From: Rhodospirillales bacterium
GTDB lineage: Bacteria > Pseudomonadota > Alphaproteobacteria > UBA828
Direction: 5' to 3'
Length of the DNA stretch: 18,907 bases
Assembly (NCBI GenBank): GCA_026712885.1
Contig: JAPOPO010000538.1
Span: forward strand, 1 to 18,907
The translations under genes and the position numbers were made by a program. Positions 1 to 7,818 of this stretch are shown piece after piece. The notes beneath the pieces are model-generated. The model did not search any database. It was given only the letters and a program-made list of their open reading frames with translations, and was not told the DNA's origin. Every line of letters starts with the position of its first letter. Positions within the stretch are counted from its first letter, which is position 1.

Positions 1-1
1 G

Positions 2-130
2 GCGATGCCGCAAGCTGTCGAGGAACAGGCGGAGGCCATGGAGGGCTCGGACGGCGGCGGCGTGCGGCCGAGCGCGAGCCCGGTCGAACTCCCGTCCGTG
101 GCCGCGTCCAGCAAGCTGCGGGCCGACTAA
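2..130 (+). CDS. C-terminal tail of an unidentified protein (5' truncated)
   Basis: An open frame enters from the left edge and stops at TAA 128-130, giving about 42 residues rich in Ala, Glu, Gly and Ser and ending in SKLRAD. The composition looks like a disordered C-terminal tail and shows no recognisable domain. It converges on nth with only 8 nt between the two stops, which is why I take it to be a real gene end. An ATG at 5-7 is in frame, but nothing shows it is a start. The function cannot be told from this fragment. Confidence 0.4.
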   Translation, partial: AMPQAVEEQAEAMEGSDGGGVRPSASPVELPSVAASSKLRAD

Positions 131-138
131 CGGGCCGA

Positions 139-771
139 TTAAGCGGTCTTGCCCTTGTAGCGGCAGAGGTCGCGAACGACACAGGCCGGGCAGTCCGGCG
201 TTCTCGCCTTGCAGACGTAGCGCCCGTGCAGGATCAACCAGTGATGCGCGTGCTGCTTGAAGCGCGCGGGCACGACGCGGTTGAGACCGTCTTCCACCGC
301 GCGAGGGGTCTTTCCGGGAGCGAGGCCGCTGCGGTTCGCCAGACGAAAGATGTGGGTGTCGACCGCGATGGTGGGCTCGCCGAAGACCGTGTTGAGCACC
401 ACGTTCGCGGTCTTGCGGCCGACCCCGGGGAGCGCTTCGAGCGCCGCCCGGTCGTTCGGCACCGCGCCGCCGTGCTCCTCGAGAAGCGCCTGGCTTAGCG
501 CGATCACGTTCTTGGCCTTCATGTTGTAGAGGCCGATGGTCTTTATGTGGTCCTTGAGGCGTGCCTCGCCAAGGGCGAGCATCTCCGCCGGCGTTTCGAC
601 CTCCTCAAAAAGTGCTTTTGTTGCCTTGTTGACACCCTTGTCCGTCGCTTGCGCCGACAGCACCACGGCGACGAGCAGCGTAAAGGGATTCCGGTAGTCG
701 AGCTCGGTGGTCGGCGCCTCGATGCGCGCGGCGAGTCGTTCGAAGAATTCGGTGACGTTTGCCTTTTTCAT
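139..771 (-). CDS. nth: Endonuclease III (DNA glycosylase/AP lyase)
   Basis: Base-excision repair enzyme that removes oxidised pyrimidines and cleaves the abasic site. The 210-residue product numbers almost exactly like E. coli Nth (211 aa). The helix-hairpin-helix is LPGVGRKTA, with catalytic Lys120. Catalytic Asp138 lies in VDTHIFR. The C-terminal [4Fe-4S] ligands are Cys187, Cys194, Cys197 and Cys203 (C-X6-C-X2-C-X5-C). The frame is open 30 codons further upstream to 861, but that extension is low-complexity. The chosen ATG at 769-771 gives the normal family N-terminus, with a GAGAG stretch just upstream. The gene is divergent from lexA, with 201 nt between the two starts. Confidence 0.96.
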   Translation of the reverse strand: MKKANVTEFFERLAARIEAPTTELDYRNPFTLLVAVVLSAQATDKGVNKATKALFEEVETPAEMLALGEARLKDHIKTIGLYNMKAKNVIALSQALLEEHGGAVPNDRAALEALPGVGRKTANVVLNTVFGEPTIAVDTHIFRLANRSGLAPGKTPRAVEDGLNRVVPARFKQHAHHWLILHGRYVCKARTPDCPACVVRDLCRYKGKTA

Positions 772-898
772 CGGCTCTCGTAGGGTATCCTGCCGGGCTA
801 CTGGGGCAAGGGCTGCGGCTTGAGAATCGACGGCGCCGCGATTCTCCCTTTCCAGCCCCACACATAGTCCCGTACCCCTGCTGCGAGGGCCTGCCCCC

Positions 899-927
899 TT
901 GACATGGATGGTGAACTAAACTAGAAC
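899..927 (+). promoter_or_regulatory. lexA promoter (-35/-10)
   Basis: A perfect -35 TTGACA at 899-904 is followed after exactly 17 nt by TAGAAC at 922-927, which matches the -10 consensus at four of six positions. The -10 overlaps the right half of the first LexA box, so bound LexA would block RNA polymerase. Transcription would begin near 933-935, about 40 nt before the lexA ATG. Confidence 0.7.
913..927. promoter_or_regulatory. LexA (SOS) box 1
   Basis: GAAC at 913-916, seven bases (taaacta), then GAAC at 924-927. This is a perfect match to the direct-repeat SOS box of Alphaproteobacteria (GTTC-N7-GTTC read on the other strand). It sits in the -35/-10 spacer of the lexA promoter and overlaps the -10, as expected for LexA self-repression. 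It could also act on the divergent nth gene, 142 nt from that start. Confidence 0.85.
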
Positions 928-938
928 ATACCCCATAA

Positions 939-953
939 GTTTCCTGTTTGTTC
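939..953. promoter_or_regulatory. Possible second, imperfect LexA box
   Basis: GTTT at 939-942, seven bases (cctgttt), then GTTC at 950-953. It has the spacing of an alphaproteobacterial LexA box with one mismatch, in the opposite orientation to box 1, just downstream of the predicted transcription start. It may allow cooperative or tighter repression. It is weaker evidence than box 1 because half the site is degenerate. Confidence 0.4.
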
Positions 954-972
954 GAAATCTGGGGAGCTGCCA

Positions 973-1680
973 ATGCTGACCAAGAAGCAAAAGGAACTCC
1001 TGATTTTTATCGATTCCTATCTTGAACGGCATGGAATCGCGCCCTCGTTCGAGGAAATGAAGGAAGCTGTTAACCTCAAATCCAAATCCGGCATTCACCG
1101 GCTCGTAAAGGCGCTTGAGGAGCGCGAATTCCTGCGGCGATTGCCCCATCGGGCGCGTGCACTGGAAGTGTTGAGGCCACCGCCCTCCCGTGTCGCAGAC
1201 GTGCCGGAGCGGCAGCCGAGCCGTCGCTTCCGGCCGAGCGTGATCAAGGCCGATTTTCGCTCCGGGCGCGGGACCGAGCGCCCGTCGGACGACCGGGCCA
1301 GCGTGGCACTGCCCCTCTACGGCCGCATCGCCGCCGGCACGCCGATCGAGGCCTTGCGCGACGAAACCAACCAGATCGACGTCCCTGGCGGAATGCTGGG
1401 GGCGGGTGAGCATTACGCGCTCGAAGTCGACGGCGATTCGATGGTCGAGGCCGGGATTCTCGAGGGCGATACCGCCGTGATCGAGCGCTGCGATTCGGCC
1501 GAGAACGGCACCATCGTCGTGGCCCTGGTGGACGACAGCGAGGTGACGCTTAAACGGTTGCGGCGCAAGGGCGAATCCATCGCACTGGAGCCCGCGAACA
1601 CGCGCTACGAAACGCGTATTTTCGGCCCCGGCCGAGTCAAGGTGCAGGGGCGGCTCAAGGGCATTCTCCGCAGCTACTGA
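973..1680 (+). CDS. lexA: LexA repressor / self-cleaving peptidase (SOS response)
   Basis: Represses the SOS regulon and cleaves itself when stimulated by RecA filaments. The product has 235 residues. The N-terminal winged-helix DNA-binding domain spans about 1-68. A long, Arg- and Pro-rich linker spans about 69-110. The C-terminal S24 peptidase domain carries the Ala121-Gly122 scissile bond (RIAAGTP), the nucleophile Ser156 (GDSM) and Lys194 (VTLKR). The ATG is preceded by GGGGAG at 961-966. The length and long linker fit alphaproteobacterial LexA, which exceeds the roughly 200 residues of E. coli LexA. One perfect and one imperfect LexA box in the promoter show autoregulation. It converges with comEC, with 11 nt between the stops. 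Confidence 0.97.
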   Translation: MLTKKQKELLIFIDSYLERHGIAPSFEEMKEAVNLKSKSGIHRLVKALEEREFLRRLPHRARALEVLRPPPSRVADVPERQPSRRFRPSVIKADFRSGRGTERPSDDRASVALPLYGRIAAGTPIEALRDETNQIDVPGGMLGAGEHYALEVDGDSMVEAGILEGDTAVIERCDSAENGTIVVALVDDSEVTLKRLRRKGESIALEPANTRYETRIFGPGRVKVQGRLKGILRSY

Positions 1681-1691
1681 GCCATCGCCCG

Positions 1692-3800
1692 TTACCGATC
1701 CGGCGCCCGCCGGCCGACCCACGGCCGTTCGCCGCGCCTCTCGGCCACGCTTTCCACACGGGCGCCCTCCGGCTCCAACCAAATGGCGTGACCGCCGCCC
1801 CGCCAGAGGTCGAACCGGTCCACCACCGTCTCGGGGCCTTCGCACAGATCCCAGGCCGGGACGGCGCTTACGACGACGTCGGCGCGGCTGCAGTCCTCCT
1901 CGAACGCGCGCGGGTCGCGCACGAACGCGATCGTTCGATCGCCGCGCCGCTGGATGCAGCCGAGCGTATCGCATCGAAGCCCGGCGGCGGACGTGCCTCG
2001 GCCGTCACGCGGCCAGGTCGGCGCCTCCGCCTGTCCGTCCCGCCTCAGCCAGGTGTCGCTCACGAAGCGCCCCCGCTGGCGGGTGGAAATCCAGAATTGC
2101 CCGTCCTCGCCGCGCGTCGCCATCACCTTTGCATCACCGTCGACCAGGATGTCCGGCCTCCGCTCCAGGCCGGCAATCAGAATCCCACTGCCGATCACCG
2201 CGATCCCGAGAAAGCGCCAGCGGCTGCGCCAGAGGCAGAGCCACAGGCCCCCGACCACCATCGCGAGCAGCGCCGCTGCTGGCATCGCCGGAACCAGCGT
2301 AACCGCGCCCGGCTGTGCCGCGACCTGCCGGGCGATCCAGACCACCGCGTCGATACCCCAGCCCATCGGTGCGAGGGCGATCCCTTCCAGCCCGAACGGC
2401 ATCAGGATGAGCGCGACCAGCCCCCAGGGCATGATCCAGAAGCCGGTGATCGGCACCGCGCCGAGATTGGCGAGAAGGCCGTAATCTGCAATGCGGTTGA
2501 AGTGGTAGACCGCGAACGGGCCGGTGGCGATGCCGGCCACCAGGGAGGTGAGCGTGACGCCGGCCGCGTAAACCACGGGACGGAGCACGAGGCCACCACG
2601 TGCCGCCATTCGGGCGAAGAGGCCCCGCGCCGCTTCGTAGGTCGCGATCAGGGCGGTCGCTGCGGCGAAGGACATCTGGAAGCTCGGCCCAAGCATGCTC
2701 TCGGGTGCGATCGCAAGCACCAGCAGCGCTGCCCAGGCAATCAGCCGCATGGAAAGGCTCGCCCGGTCCAGCATGATCGCGATCAGCACGACGCCCACCA
2801 TGACGAACGCCCGCTGGGTCGGCACGCTCATGCCGGAGAGCAGCAGATACGCCACGGCTCCCAGCAGGGCGCAGGCCGCCGCCCACTTCTTGATCGGCGC
2901 TCTGAGGGCCACCGGCTCGATCAGCGCCAGCAGGCCACGCGTGGCGAAGAAGATGAATCCGGCGATCAGGCCGACGTGGAGCCCCGAGATCGCCAGCAGG
3001 TGCGCGAGGCCGGAATCCCGCATCGCCTTGAGCGCGGTGTTTTCGATGGCGCTGCGGTCGCCGGTCAGCAGCGCAGCCGCAAACGGGCCGGCCGAGGGAG
3101 ACGCCTGCGCGAGGATTCGCGCTGAGACCCAATGGCGAACTCCCGATAGCAGCGGGAGCAGGCCACCGCTTTCTCCCTCGGGCGCGGCCATGGGCGACGG
3201 CGCGCCGTAGACGAAGCCGACCGCGCCGATCCGCTGGAACCATGCCTGCCGTGCAAAGTCCCACGCGCCTGGCTCCGCCGGTGTCGGCGGCGGCCTCAGC
3301 GAGGCCAAAGCGCTCAGCCACGATCCCGGGGAGGCCATATCGCCGGGGCCAGCGCGCCGCACGCTGAGACGCATTTTCGCGGGGGTCTCCCCTTCGGCCA
3401 GCCCTTCGATCACCACGCGATCGAGGAGGTAACGCTGCGGACCGTCGCCGGCGCCGACCCAGACCACGCGCCCGGACACGTCGACCGGGCCGATGGGGGC
3501 GGTAAGCACCGGCGCGCTGACCCGGTTGGAGCGCCAGTCGGCGCAGGCGAAGCCGGCCGCGAGCAACGCCAAGGCCGCGAGCCCGAGGGTTGGTGCGGTG
3601 TGCCGGCGCAGCAACAACGCCACGAGCGCGAAGAGGGCGGCGGCCAACGGCGCGATCCAGCCGGCCGGCTCCGCCGGCAGCGTGAGATAGAGGCCGCTGC
3701 CCGCGCCGAAGAGAACCGGCACCCACAAGAACACGCGGCGGCGCTCGGCGGCCCAAGCCGCGTCGAGATGAATGCGTAGGTGTGCCGCGCGCCTCAACAC
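1692..3800 (-). CDS. comEC: ComEC/Rec2-family DNA-uptake channel protein
   Basis: Multi-pass inner-membrane protein of the family that carries transforming DNA into the cytoplasm. The product has 702 residues. Two or three transmembrane helices lie near 24-85, then a DUF4131-like soluble domain (about 100-200). The hydrophobic Competence domain starts near 220, with LTGDRS (245-250) and the signature HLLAISGLHVG (267-277), and runs to about 545. A soluble C-terminal part follows. That tail has none of the HxHxDH metal ligands of the metallo-beta-lactamase domain in longer ComEC proteins, so the nuclease-like domain is degenerate or lost. The start is GTG with no clear ribosome site. TTG at 3795-3797 is the next option. 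The gene is divergent from gltX. The name is by family; competence itself is not shown. Confidence 0.88.
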   Translation of the reverse strand: MLRRAAHLRIHLDAAWAAERRRVFLWVPVLFGAGSGLYLTLPAEPAGWIAPLAAALFALVALLLRRHTAPTLGLAALALLAAGFACADWRSNRVSAPVLTAPIGPVDVSGRVVWVGAGDGPQRYLLDRVVIEGLAEGETPAKMRLSVRRAGPGDMASPGSWLSALASLRPPPTPAEPGAWDFARQAWFQRIGAVGFVYGAPSPMAAPEGESGGLLPLLSGVRHWVSARILAQASPSAGPFAAALLTGDRSAIENTALKAMRDSGLAHLLAISGLHVGLIAGFIFFATRGLLALIEPVALRAPIKKWAAACALLGAVAYLLLSGMSVPTQRAFVMVGVVLIAIMLDRASLSMRLIAWAALLVLAIAPESMLGPSFQMSFAAATALIATYEAARGLFARMAARGGLVLRPVVYAAGVTLTSLVAGIATGPFAVYHFNRIADYGLLANLGAVPITGFWIMPWGLVALILMPFGLEGIALAPMGWGIDAVVWIARQVAAQPGAVTLVPAMPAAALLAMVVGGLWLCLWRSRWRFLGIAVIGSGILIAGLERRPDILVDGDAKVMATRGEDGQFWISTRQRGRFVSDTWLRRDGQAEAPTWPRDGRGTSAAGLRCDTLGCIQRRGDRTIAFVRDPRAFEEDCSRADVVVSAVPAWDLCEGPETVVDRFDLWRGGGHAIWLEPEGARVESVAERRGERPWVGRRAPDR

Positions 3801-3928
3801 GTGGGCGACATCCCGCAGCCATGCGGCGCTTGGTCGGCCGGTCGCCTGTCGCCGGACGATATGGTAAACGCTCGACCGTTCCGACCCGTGGCCAGCAGCC
3901 GGGTCGTCTGCCGGGGGAGAGAACGCAC

Positions 3929-5353
3929 ATGAGCGTCGTCACGCGCTTTGCGCCGTCGCCGACGGGCATGCTGCACCTCGGCGGCGCCCGCACCGCCCTC
4001 TTCAACTGGCTCTGCGCGCGCCATCACGGCGGCACCTTTCGGCTGCGGCTGGAGGACACCGACCGCAAGCGCTCGACCCCCGAAGCCATCGCCGCGATCG
4101 TCGACGGCCTCACCTGGCTCGGCCTCGATTGGGACGGCGAGATCGTGCGCCAGTCCGAGCGCAGGCAGCGCCATGCCGCCGTTGCGCAGGATTTGCTCGC
4201 GGCCGGCGGCGCCTACCGCTGCTACTGCACGCCGGAAGAGCTGGAGGCCATGCGCGCCGAGGCCCGCACCCAGGGCCGGACCGCGCTCTACGACGGGCGC
4301 TGGCGGGACCGCGACCCGGCGGAGGCGCCGCCCGGCATCGACCCCGTGATCCGCTTTCGGGCACCGCAGGAAGGGGAAACACTGATATCGGACTTAGTAC
4401 AACGAGATATCACAATAGATAACACGGCTCTCGACGACATGGTACTGCTGCGCGCCGACGGCACGCCGACCTACATGCTCTCGGTGGTGGTGGACGACCA
4501 TGACATGGGGATCACTCATGCCATCCGGGGCGACGACCACCTCACTAACGCCTTTCGCCAGACTCAACTATTCCGCGCCCTCGGGTGGGAGCCGCCGGCC
4601 TACGCTCATATCCCCCTGATCCACGGACCTGACGGCGCCAAGCTCTCCAAGCGGCACGGCGCTGTCGCCGTCGGCGCCTACGCGGAGCTGGGCATTCTGC
4701 CCGCCGCCATGCGCAATGCTCTGCTCAGGCTCGGCTGGAGCCACGGCGACGACGAGATCATCGACACCGACCAGGCCGTCTCCTGGTTCGACCTCGATGC
4801 GGTAAACCGCGGCGCGGCGCGCTTCGACATGGAGAAGCTGCAGAGCCTCAACGGCCACTACATCCGCGAGAGCACCGCTTCCGAGCTGTTGGCCGACGTC
4901 GAGCAGAGGCTCGCCGCGCACTACCCGGCGGCGGCCACGGACGAAGGGCGGCGGCGGATCGCGGCCCTGCTGCCGGAGGCCAAGGCGCGGGCCAAGACAC
5001 TGGTCGAGCTTGCTGACAATCTGGCGTTTCTGTTTCGCGATCCGCAAGACGCCATGACACCCAAAGCGCAACGGCTGCTCGATAACCTCAGCTTGGAGGA
5101 ACAGGCACGCCTAGGCGTACTCGCGCGCATGCTGGAAGAGCTGGACGGGTGGGACGAGGCCGTGCTCGAACGCTTCCTCCGCGACTTCGCCGAGAGCGAG
5201 GGGGTCGGGCTGGGGAAGATCGCCCAGCCGCTGCGCGCGGCCTTGACGGGCTCGCACGCGTCCCCCGGAATTTTCGCCGTCATGGTGGCGCTCGGCCGGG
5301 AGGAGACGGTTACCCGTCTCGACGCCTTCGGTATCCTGACCGGCGGGCGGTAG
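3929..5353 (+). CDS. gltX: Glutamyl-tRNA synthetase
   Basis: Class I aminoacyl-tRNA synthetase that charges tRNA(Glu), and in many Alphaproteobacteria also tRNA(Gln) for later amidation. The product has 474 residues. The N-terminus FAPSPTGMLHLGGAR holds the HIGH motif as HLGG (16-19). The KMSKS loop is KLSKR (238-242). LEDTD (41-45) and GDDH (201-204) are the usual catalytic-domain motifs. The helical anticodon-binding domain fills the C-terminal third. The ATG at 3929 has GGGGGAGAG just upstream; an open extension to 3782 lacks family sequence and is rejected. Codons 151-166 are unusually AT-rich (separate entry). Alphaproteobacteria often carry two GluRS copies, and I cannot tell which type this is. 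Confidence 0.96.
   Translation: MSVVTRFAPSPTGMLHLGGARTALFNWLCARHHGGTFRLRLEDTDRKRSTPEAIAAIVDGLTWLGLDWDGEIVRQSERRQRHAAVAQDLLAAGGAYRCYCTPEELEAMRAEARTQGRTALYDGRWRDRDPAEAPPGIDPVIRFRAPQEGETLISDLVQRDITIDNTALDDMVLLRADGTPTYMLSVVVDDHDMGITHAIRGDDHLTNAFRQTQLFRALGWEPPAYAHIPLIHGPDGAKLSKRHGAVAVGAYAELGILPAAMRNALLRLGWSHGDDEIIDTDQAVSWFDLDAVNRGAARFDMEKLQSLNGHYIRESTASELLADVEQRLAAHYPAAATDEGRRRIAALLPEAKARAKTLVELADNLAFLFRDPQDAMTPKAQRLLDNLSLEEQARLGVLARMLEELDGWDEAVLERFLRDFAESEGVGLGKIAQPLRAALTGSHASPGIFAVMVALGREETVTRLDAFGILTGGR
4379..4426 (+). other. AT-rich rare-codon island inside gltX
   Basis: Codons 151-166 of gltX use ATA twice, plus TTA, GTA, CAA, CGA and ACA, which are rare in the surrounding GC-rich genes. In 4381-4420 only 14 of 40 bases are G or C. 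The frame and the protein (TLISDLVQRDITIDNT) remain normal for GluRS, so this is a change of codon use and not a disruption. GATATC occurs twice, at 4384-4389 and 4406-4411, 22 bp apart. The cause is unknown. Confidence 0.5.
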
Positions 5354-5415
5354 GCGGAGACGGAGGAGCACGCGGCGTCAACCGTGGATGCCGGAGAGCC
5401 AGGGAGGAGCGAACG

Positions 5416-6669
5416 ATGACGGACGATCGGGTCGACCTCGTGATCGCGAATGCGCATCTCTGGCGGGAGGACGCGCCGCGCGATCTCTTCGTCAAGGACG
5501 GTCGTTTCGTGCCCGCGCCCCCGGGCGGTGCTGCAGCGGCCGAGCACAGCATAGATGCCGGCGGGCGCCTCTGCGTGGCGGGGTTTCTGGAGCCGCACAT
5601 CCACCTCGACAAGGCGCAGATCAACGACGACGTCAGGCCCAACCGCTCGGGCACCCTCGACGAGGCCATCGAGATCATCTGGGAGCGCAAGCGCGCCTAC
5701 ACGGTCGACGAGATCGCGGCGCGCGCGGTGCGCACCATCCGCACGGCCGTCGCCTGCGGGGTCACCCGCTTTCGCTCCCATGTGGATGTGGACAGTATCG
5801 GCGGCCTCCGCCCGCTCGAAGGCGTGCTCGAGGCGCGCGAGCAGACCCGCGACATCGCGGATGTGCGGATCGTCGCCTTCCCACAGGAAGGCATCTTCAA
5901 GGACAAGGGCACCGACGATTTGATGTGGAAGGCGATGGAGGCGGGCGCCGATCTGGGGGGCGGCATGCCCTTCAACGAGAACTCGCCCGCCGATAGCGCG
6001 CGCCACATCGCGCTCGCCTTCAAGATCGCGAGGCATCACGACGCCGACATCGACATGCACGTAGACGAGACCGACGATCCAAACGCAAAGACGCTCGAGA
6101 TGCTGGCCGAGCAGACCATGGAGAACGGCTGGCAGGGGCGCGTCACCGCCGGCCACACCTGCGCGCTCGCGGGCTACGACGAGGACTACGCCAACCACGT
6201 GATCGGGCTCGTCCGCAAGGCAGGCATCCATATGATCGCGAACCCGGCAACCAATCTCATGCTGCAGGGGCGGGGCGATGCGCAGCCCAAACGGCGTGGT
6301 ATCACCCGCGTGAAGGAGTTGCTGCGGGCCGGCGTCAACGTTGCCTGCGGGCAGGACTGCATCCGCGATACCTTCTACCCGTTCGGGCTGGGGGACCCAT
6401 TGGAGGTGATGTTTCTCGCGAGCCACGCCGCGCACATGAGCCGCCCGCACGAGATCGAGACGGTCTTCGACATGCAGACCGGCGCCGCCGCCCGCACCAT
6501 GGGGCTCGACGACTACGGCGCGGAGCCCGGCTATATCGCCGACCTGGTGATCATCGATGCGGCCGATCCGCTGGAGGCGCTGACCAGGCGGGCAGACCGC
6601 ACCCACGTCATCAAACGCGGCCGTGTGGTTGCCGAGACCGTGACCCGGCGGCGCACGGTCTGGTCCTAG
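5416..6669 (+). CDS. CodA-like metal-dependent amidohydrolase (cytosine deaminase family)
   Basis: Predicted to deaminate or hydrolyse a cytosine-like or triazine-like ring using a metal in a TIM-barrel amidohydrolase fold. The product has 417 residues. Metal and catalytic residues match E. coli CodA nearly position for position: His61 and His63 (EPHIHLDKAQ), His215 and Glu218 (MHVDETDD), His247 (GHTCAL) and Asp314 (GQDCIRD). The substrate glutamine is kept (FPQEG, Gln157), as are LQGRGD and PKRRGITRVKE. The CodA residue just after the metal Asp is also Asp and contacts substrate; here it is Cys315, so cytosine may not be the substrate. AGGGAGGAGC ends 5 nt before the ATG. It starts 62 nt after gltX and lies 40 nt before the ring-opening hydrolase, so the pair is probably one operon. 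AtzC-like activity is an alternative. Confidence 0.85.
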   Translation: MTDDRVDLVIANAHLWREDAPRDLFVKDGRFVPAPPGGAAAAEHSIDAGGRLCVAGFLEPHIHLDKAQINDDVRPNRSGTLDEAIEIIWERKRAYTVDEIAARAVRTIRTAVACGVTRFRSHVDVDSIGGLRPLEGVLEAREQTRDIADVRIVAFPQEGIFKDKGTDDLMWKAMEAGADLGGGMPFNENSPADSARHIALAFKIARHHDADIDMHVDETDDPNAKTLEMLAEQTMENGWQGRVTAGHTCALAGYDEDYANHVIGLVRKAGIHMIANPATNLMLQGRGDAQPKRRGITRVKELLRAGVNVACGQDCIRDTFYPFGLGDPLEVMFLASHAAHMSRPHEIETVFDMQTGAAARTMGLDDYGAEPGYIADLVIIDAADPLEALTRRADRTHVIKRGRVVAETVTRRRTVWS

Positions 6670-6709
6670 AAGCCGCGAGCGGCGCGGGGCCGCCAGGGGG
6701 AGGAACGAC

Positions 6710-7804
6710 ATGGCCATCGACGTTGCGAAGATCGAGATCAAGTCGGTCTCGGACGCCTCCGGTTTGGAGGAGCTGATCGCGTCGGGCCGCATGGCGGCTG
6801 ATGAGGTCGTGGCCGTGATCGGCAAGACGGAGGGCAACGGCGGGGTCAACGACTTCACCCGAATCCTTTCGGACACCGCCTTCCGCGGCGTCCTGCTCAA
6901 GCACGGCACGCGCCGCGAAGAGGAAATCGGCGAAGTCCCCATGGTCTGGTCTGGCGGCTGCGACGGCGTACTCACGCCGCATGCGACCGTGTTCGCCAGC
7001 AACGACGAGCCCGGGCCGGCGGACTCAGCGCGCCTCGCCATGGGCACCGCCATGAGCGCGCCGATCCTGCCCGAGGATATCGGCCGGCCTGCGATGGTCG
7101 AGAAGATCGCGGACGGCGTCCGTGCGGCGATGTCGGACGCCGGGATCGACGACCCGGCGGACGTCCACTACGTCCAGACCAAGACGCCCCTGCTCACCAT
7201 CGACACGGTGCGGGAGGCGCACGGGCGCGGCGAGACCGTGGCCTGCGAGGTGCATGAATCGATGGGGGTCTCCAACGGCACTACCGGGCTTGGCATCGCC
7301 GTCGCCCTCGGCGAGGTGAGCATGCCCAAGGCCGAGGAGATTTGCCGCAACCTCGATCTCTACTCCTCGGTTGCCTCGTGCTCCTCCGGCGTAGAGCTTG
7401 AGCGCGGGCAGATCGTCCTCTTCGGCAACGCGCCGGGGGCCGGCGGGCGCTTCCGCATCGGCCACGGCGTGATGCAGGACGCGCTCGACATCGACGGCAT
7501 CTACGACGGCATCCGCAATGCCGGCCTCGACCTGCCGGAGCGCCCGCGCGCCGCCGACCTCGGTGGCAGGCTGGTGAACTGCTTTATCAAGTGCGAGGCC
7601 GACCGCACCGCCCGGCTGCGCGGGCGCCGCCAGATCATGCTGGATGATTCCGACGTCCACCATCACCGCCATTCCAAGGGCGCCGTGGGCGGCGTCGCCG
7701 CAGCGGCGATCGGCGATCCCGCCGTGTTCGTCTCGGTCGATGCGATGCACCAGGGGCCGCAGGGCGGCGGCCCGGTGGTGGCGATCGTGGACGTGGGTGC
7801 TTAA
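6710..7804 (+). CDS. Ring-opening amidohydrolase (cyanuric acid hydrolase/barbiturase family)
   Basis: Opens a six-membered cyclic imide by hydrolysis: cyanuric acid to carboxybiuret, or barbiturate to ureidomalonate. The product has 364 residues, the usual family length, in three related units that share one active site. Each unit contributes a Lys and a Ser: Lys39 (GKTEGNGGVNDF) with Ser81 (WSGGCDG), Lys158 (VQTKTPLL) with Ser225 or Ser226 (CSSGVE), and Lys294 (FIKCEAD) with Ser322 (HSKGAVGG). GGGGGAGGAACGAC precedes the ATG. The CodA-like upstream gene suggests a two-step pathway of deamination then ring opening. No uracil oxidase or dehydrogenase, ureidomalonase, biuret hydrolase or transporter is present here. 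The family is certain, but barbiturate versus cyanurate cannot be decided by eye. Confidence 0.9.
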   Translation: MAIDVAKIEIKSVSDASGLEELIASGRMAADEVVAVIGKTEGNGGVNDFTRILSDTAFRGVLLKHGTRREEEIGEVPMVWSGGCDGVLTPHATVFASNDEPGPADSARLAMGTAMSAPILPEDIGRPAMVEKIADGVRAAMSDAGIDDPADVHYVQTKTPLLTIDTVREAHGRGETVACEVHESMGVSNGTTGLGIAVALGEVSMPKAEEICRNLDLYSSVASCSSGVELERGQIVLFGNAPGAGGRFRIGHGVMQDALDIDGIYDGIRNAGLDLPERPRAADLGGRLVNCFIKCEADRTARLRGRRQIMLDDSDVHHHRHSKGAVGGVAAAAIGDPAVFVSVDAMHQGPQGGGPVVAIVDVGA

Positions 7805-7814
7805 GCGCTTAAGC
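7799..7814. repeat. Perfect 16-bp palindrome between convergent genes
   Basis: GCTTAAGCGCTTAAGC equals its own reverse complement and includes the TAA stop (7802-7804) of the ring-opening hydrolase. It ends 4 nt before the pentapeptide gene's stop. It is also nearly a tandem repeat of CTTAAGCG. There is no loop and no T-tract, so a protein-binding site is as likely as a terminator. Confidence 0.5.
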
Positions 7815-7818
7815 GCGT

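Noticed and set aside
772..861. Upstream-extended start for nth
   Set aside because: The extra 30 residues are not part of the Nth family, and the 771 start aligns residue by residue with E. coli Nth.
2134..4005. 623-codon minus-strand frame and a 445-codon plus-strand frame (1788-3125) across comEC
   Set aside because: Arg-, Gly- and Pro-rich shadow translations; comEC in the accepted frame has full family motifs.
4921..7053. 710-codon minus-strand open frame over gltX and the CodA-like gene
   Set aside because: It spans two well-supported genes and their gap. Long antisense frames are expected in GC-rich coding DNA, and the translation shows no motif.
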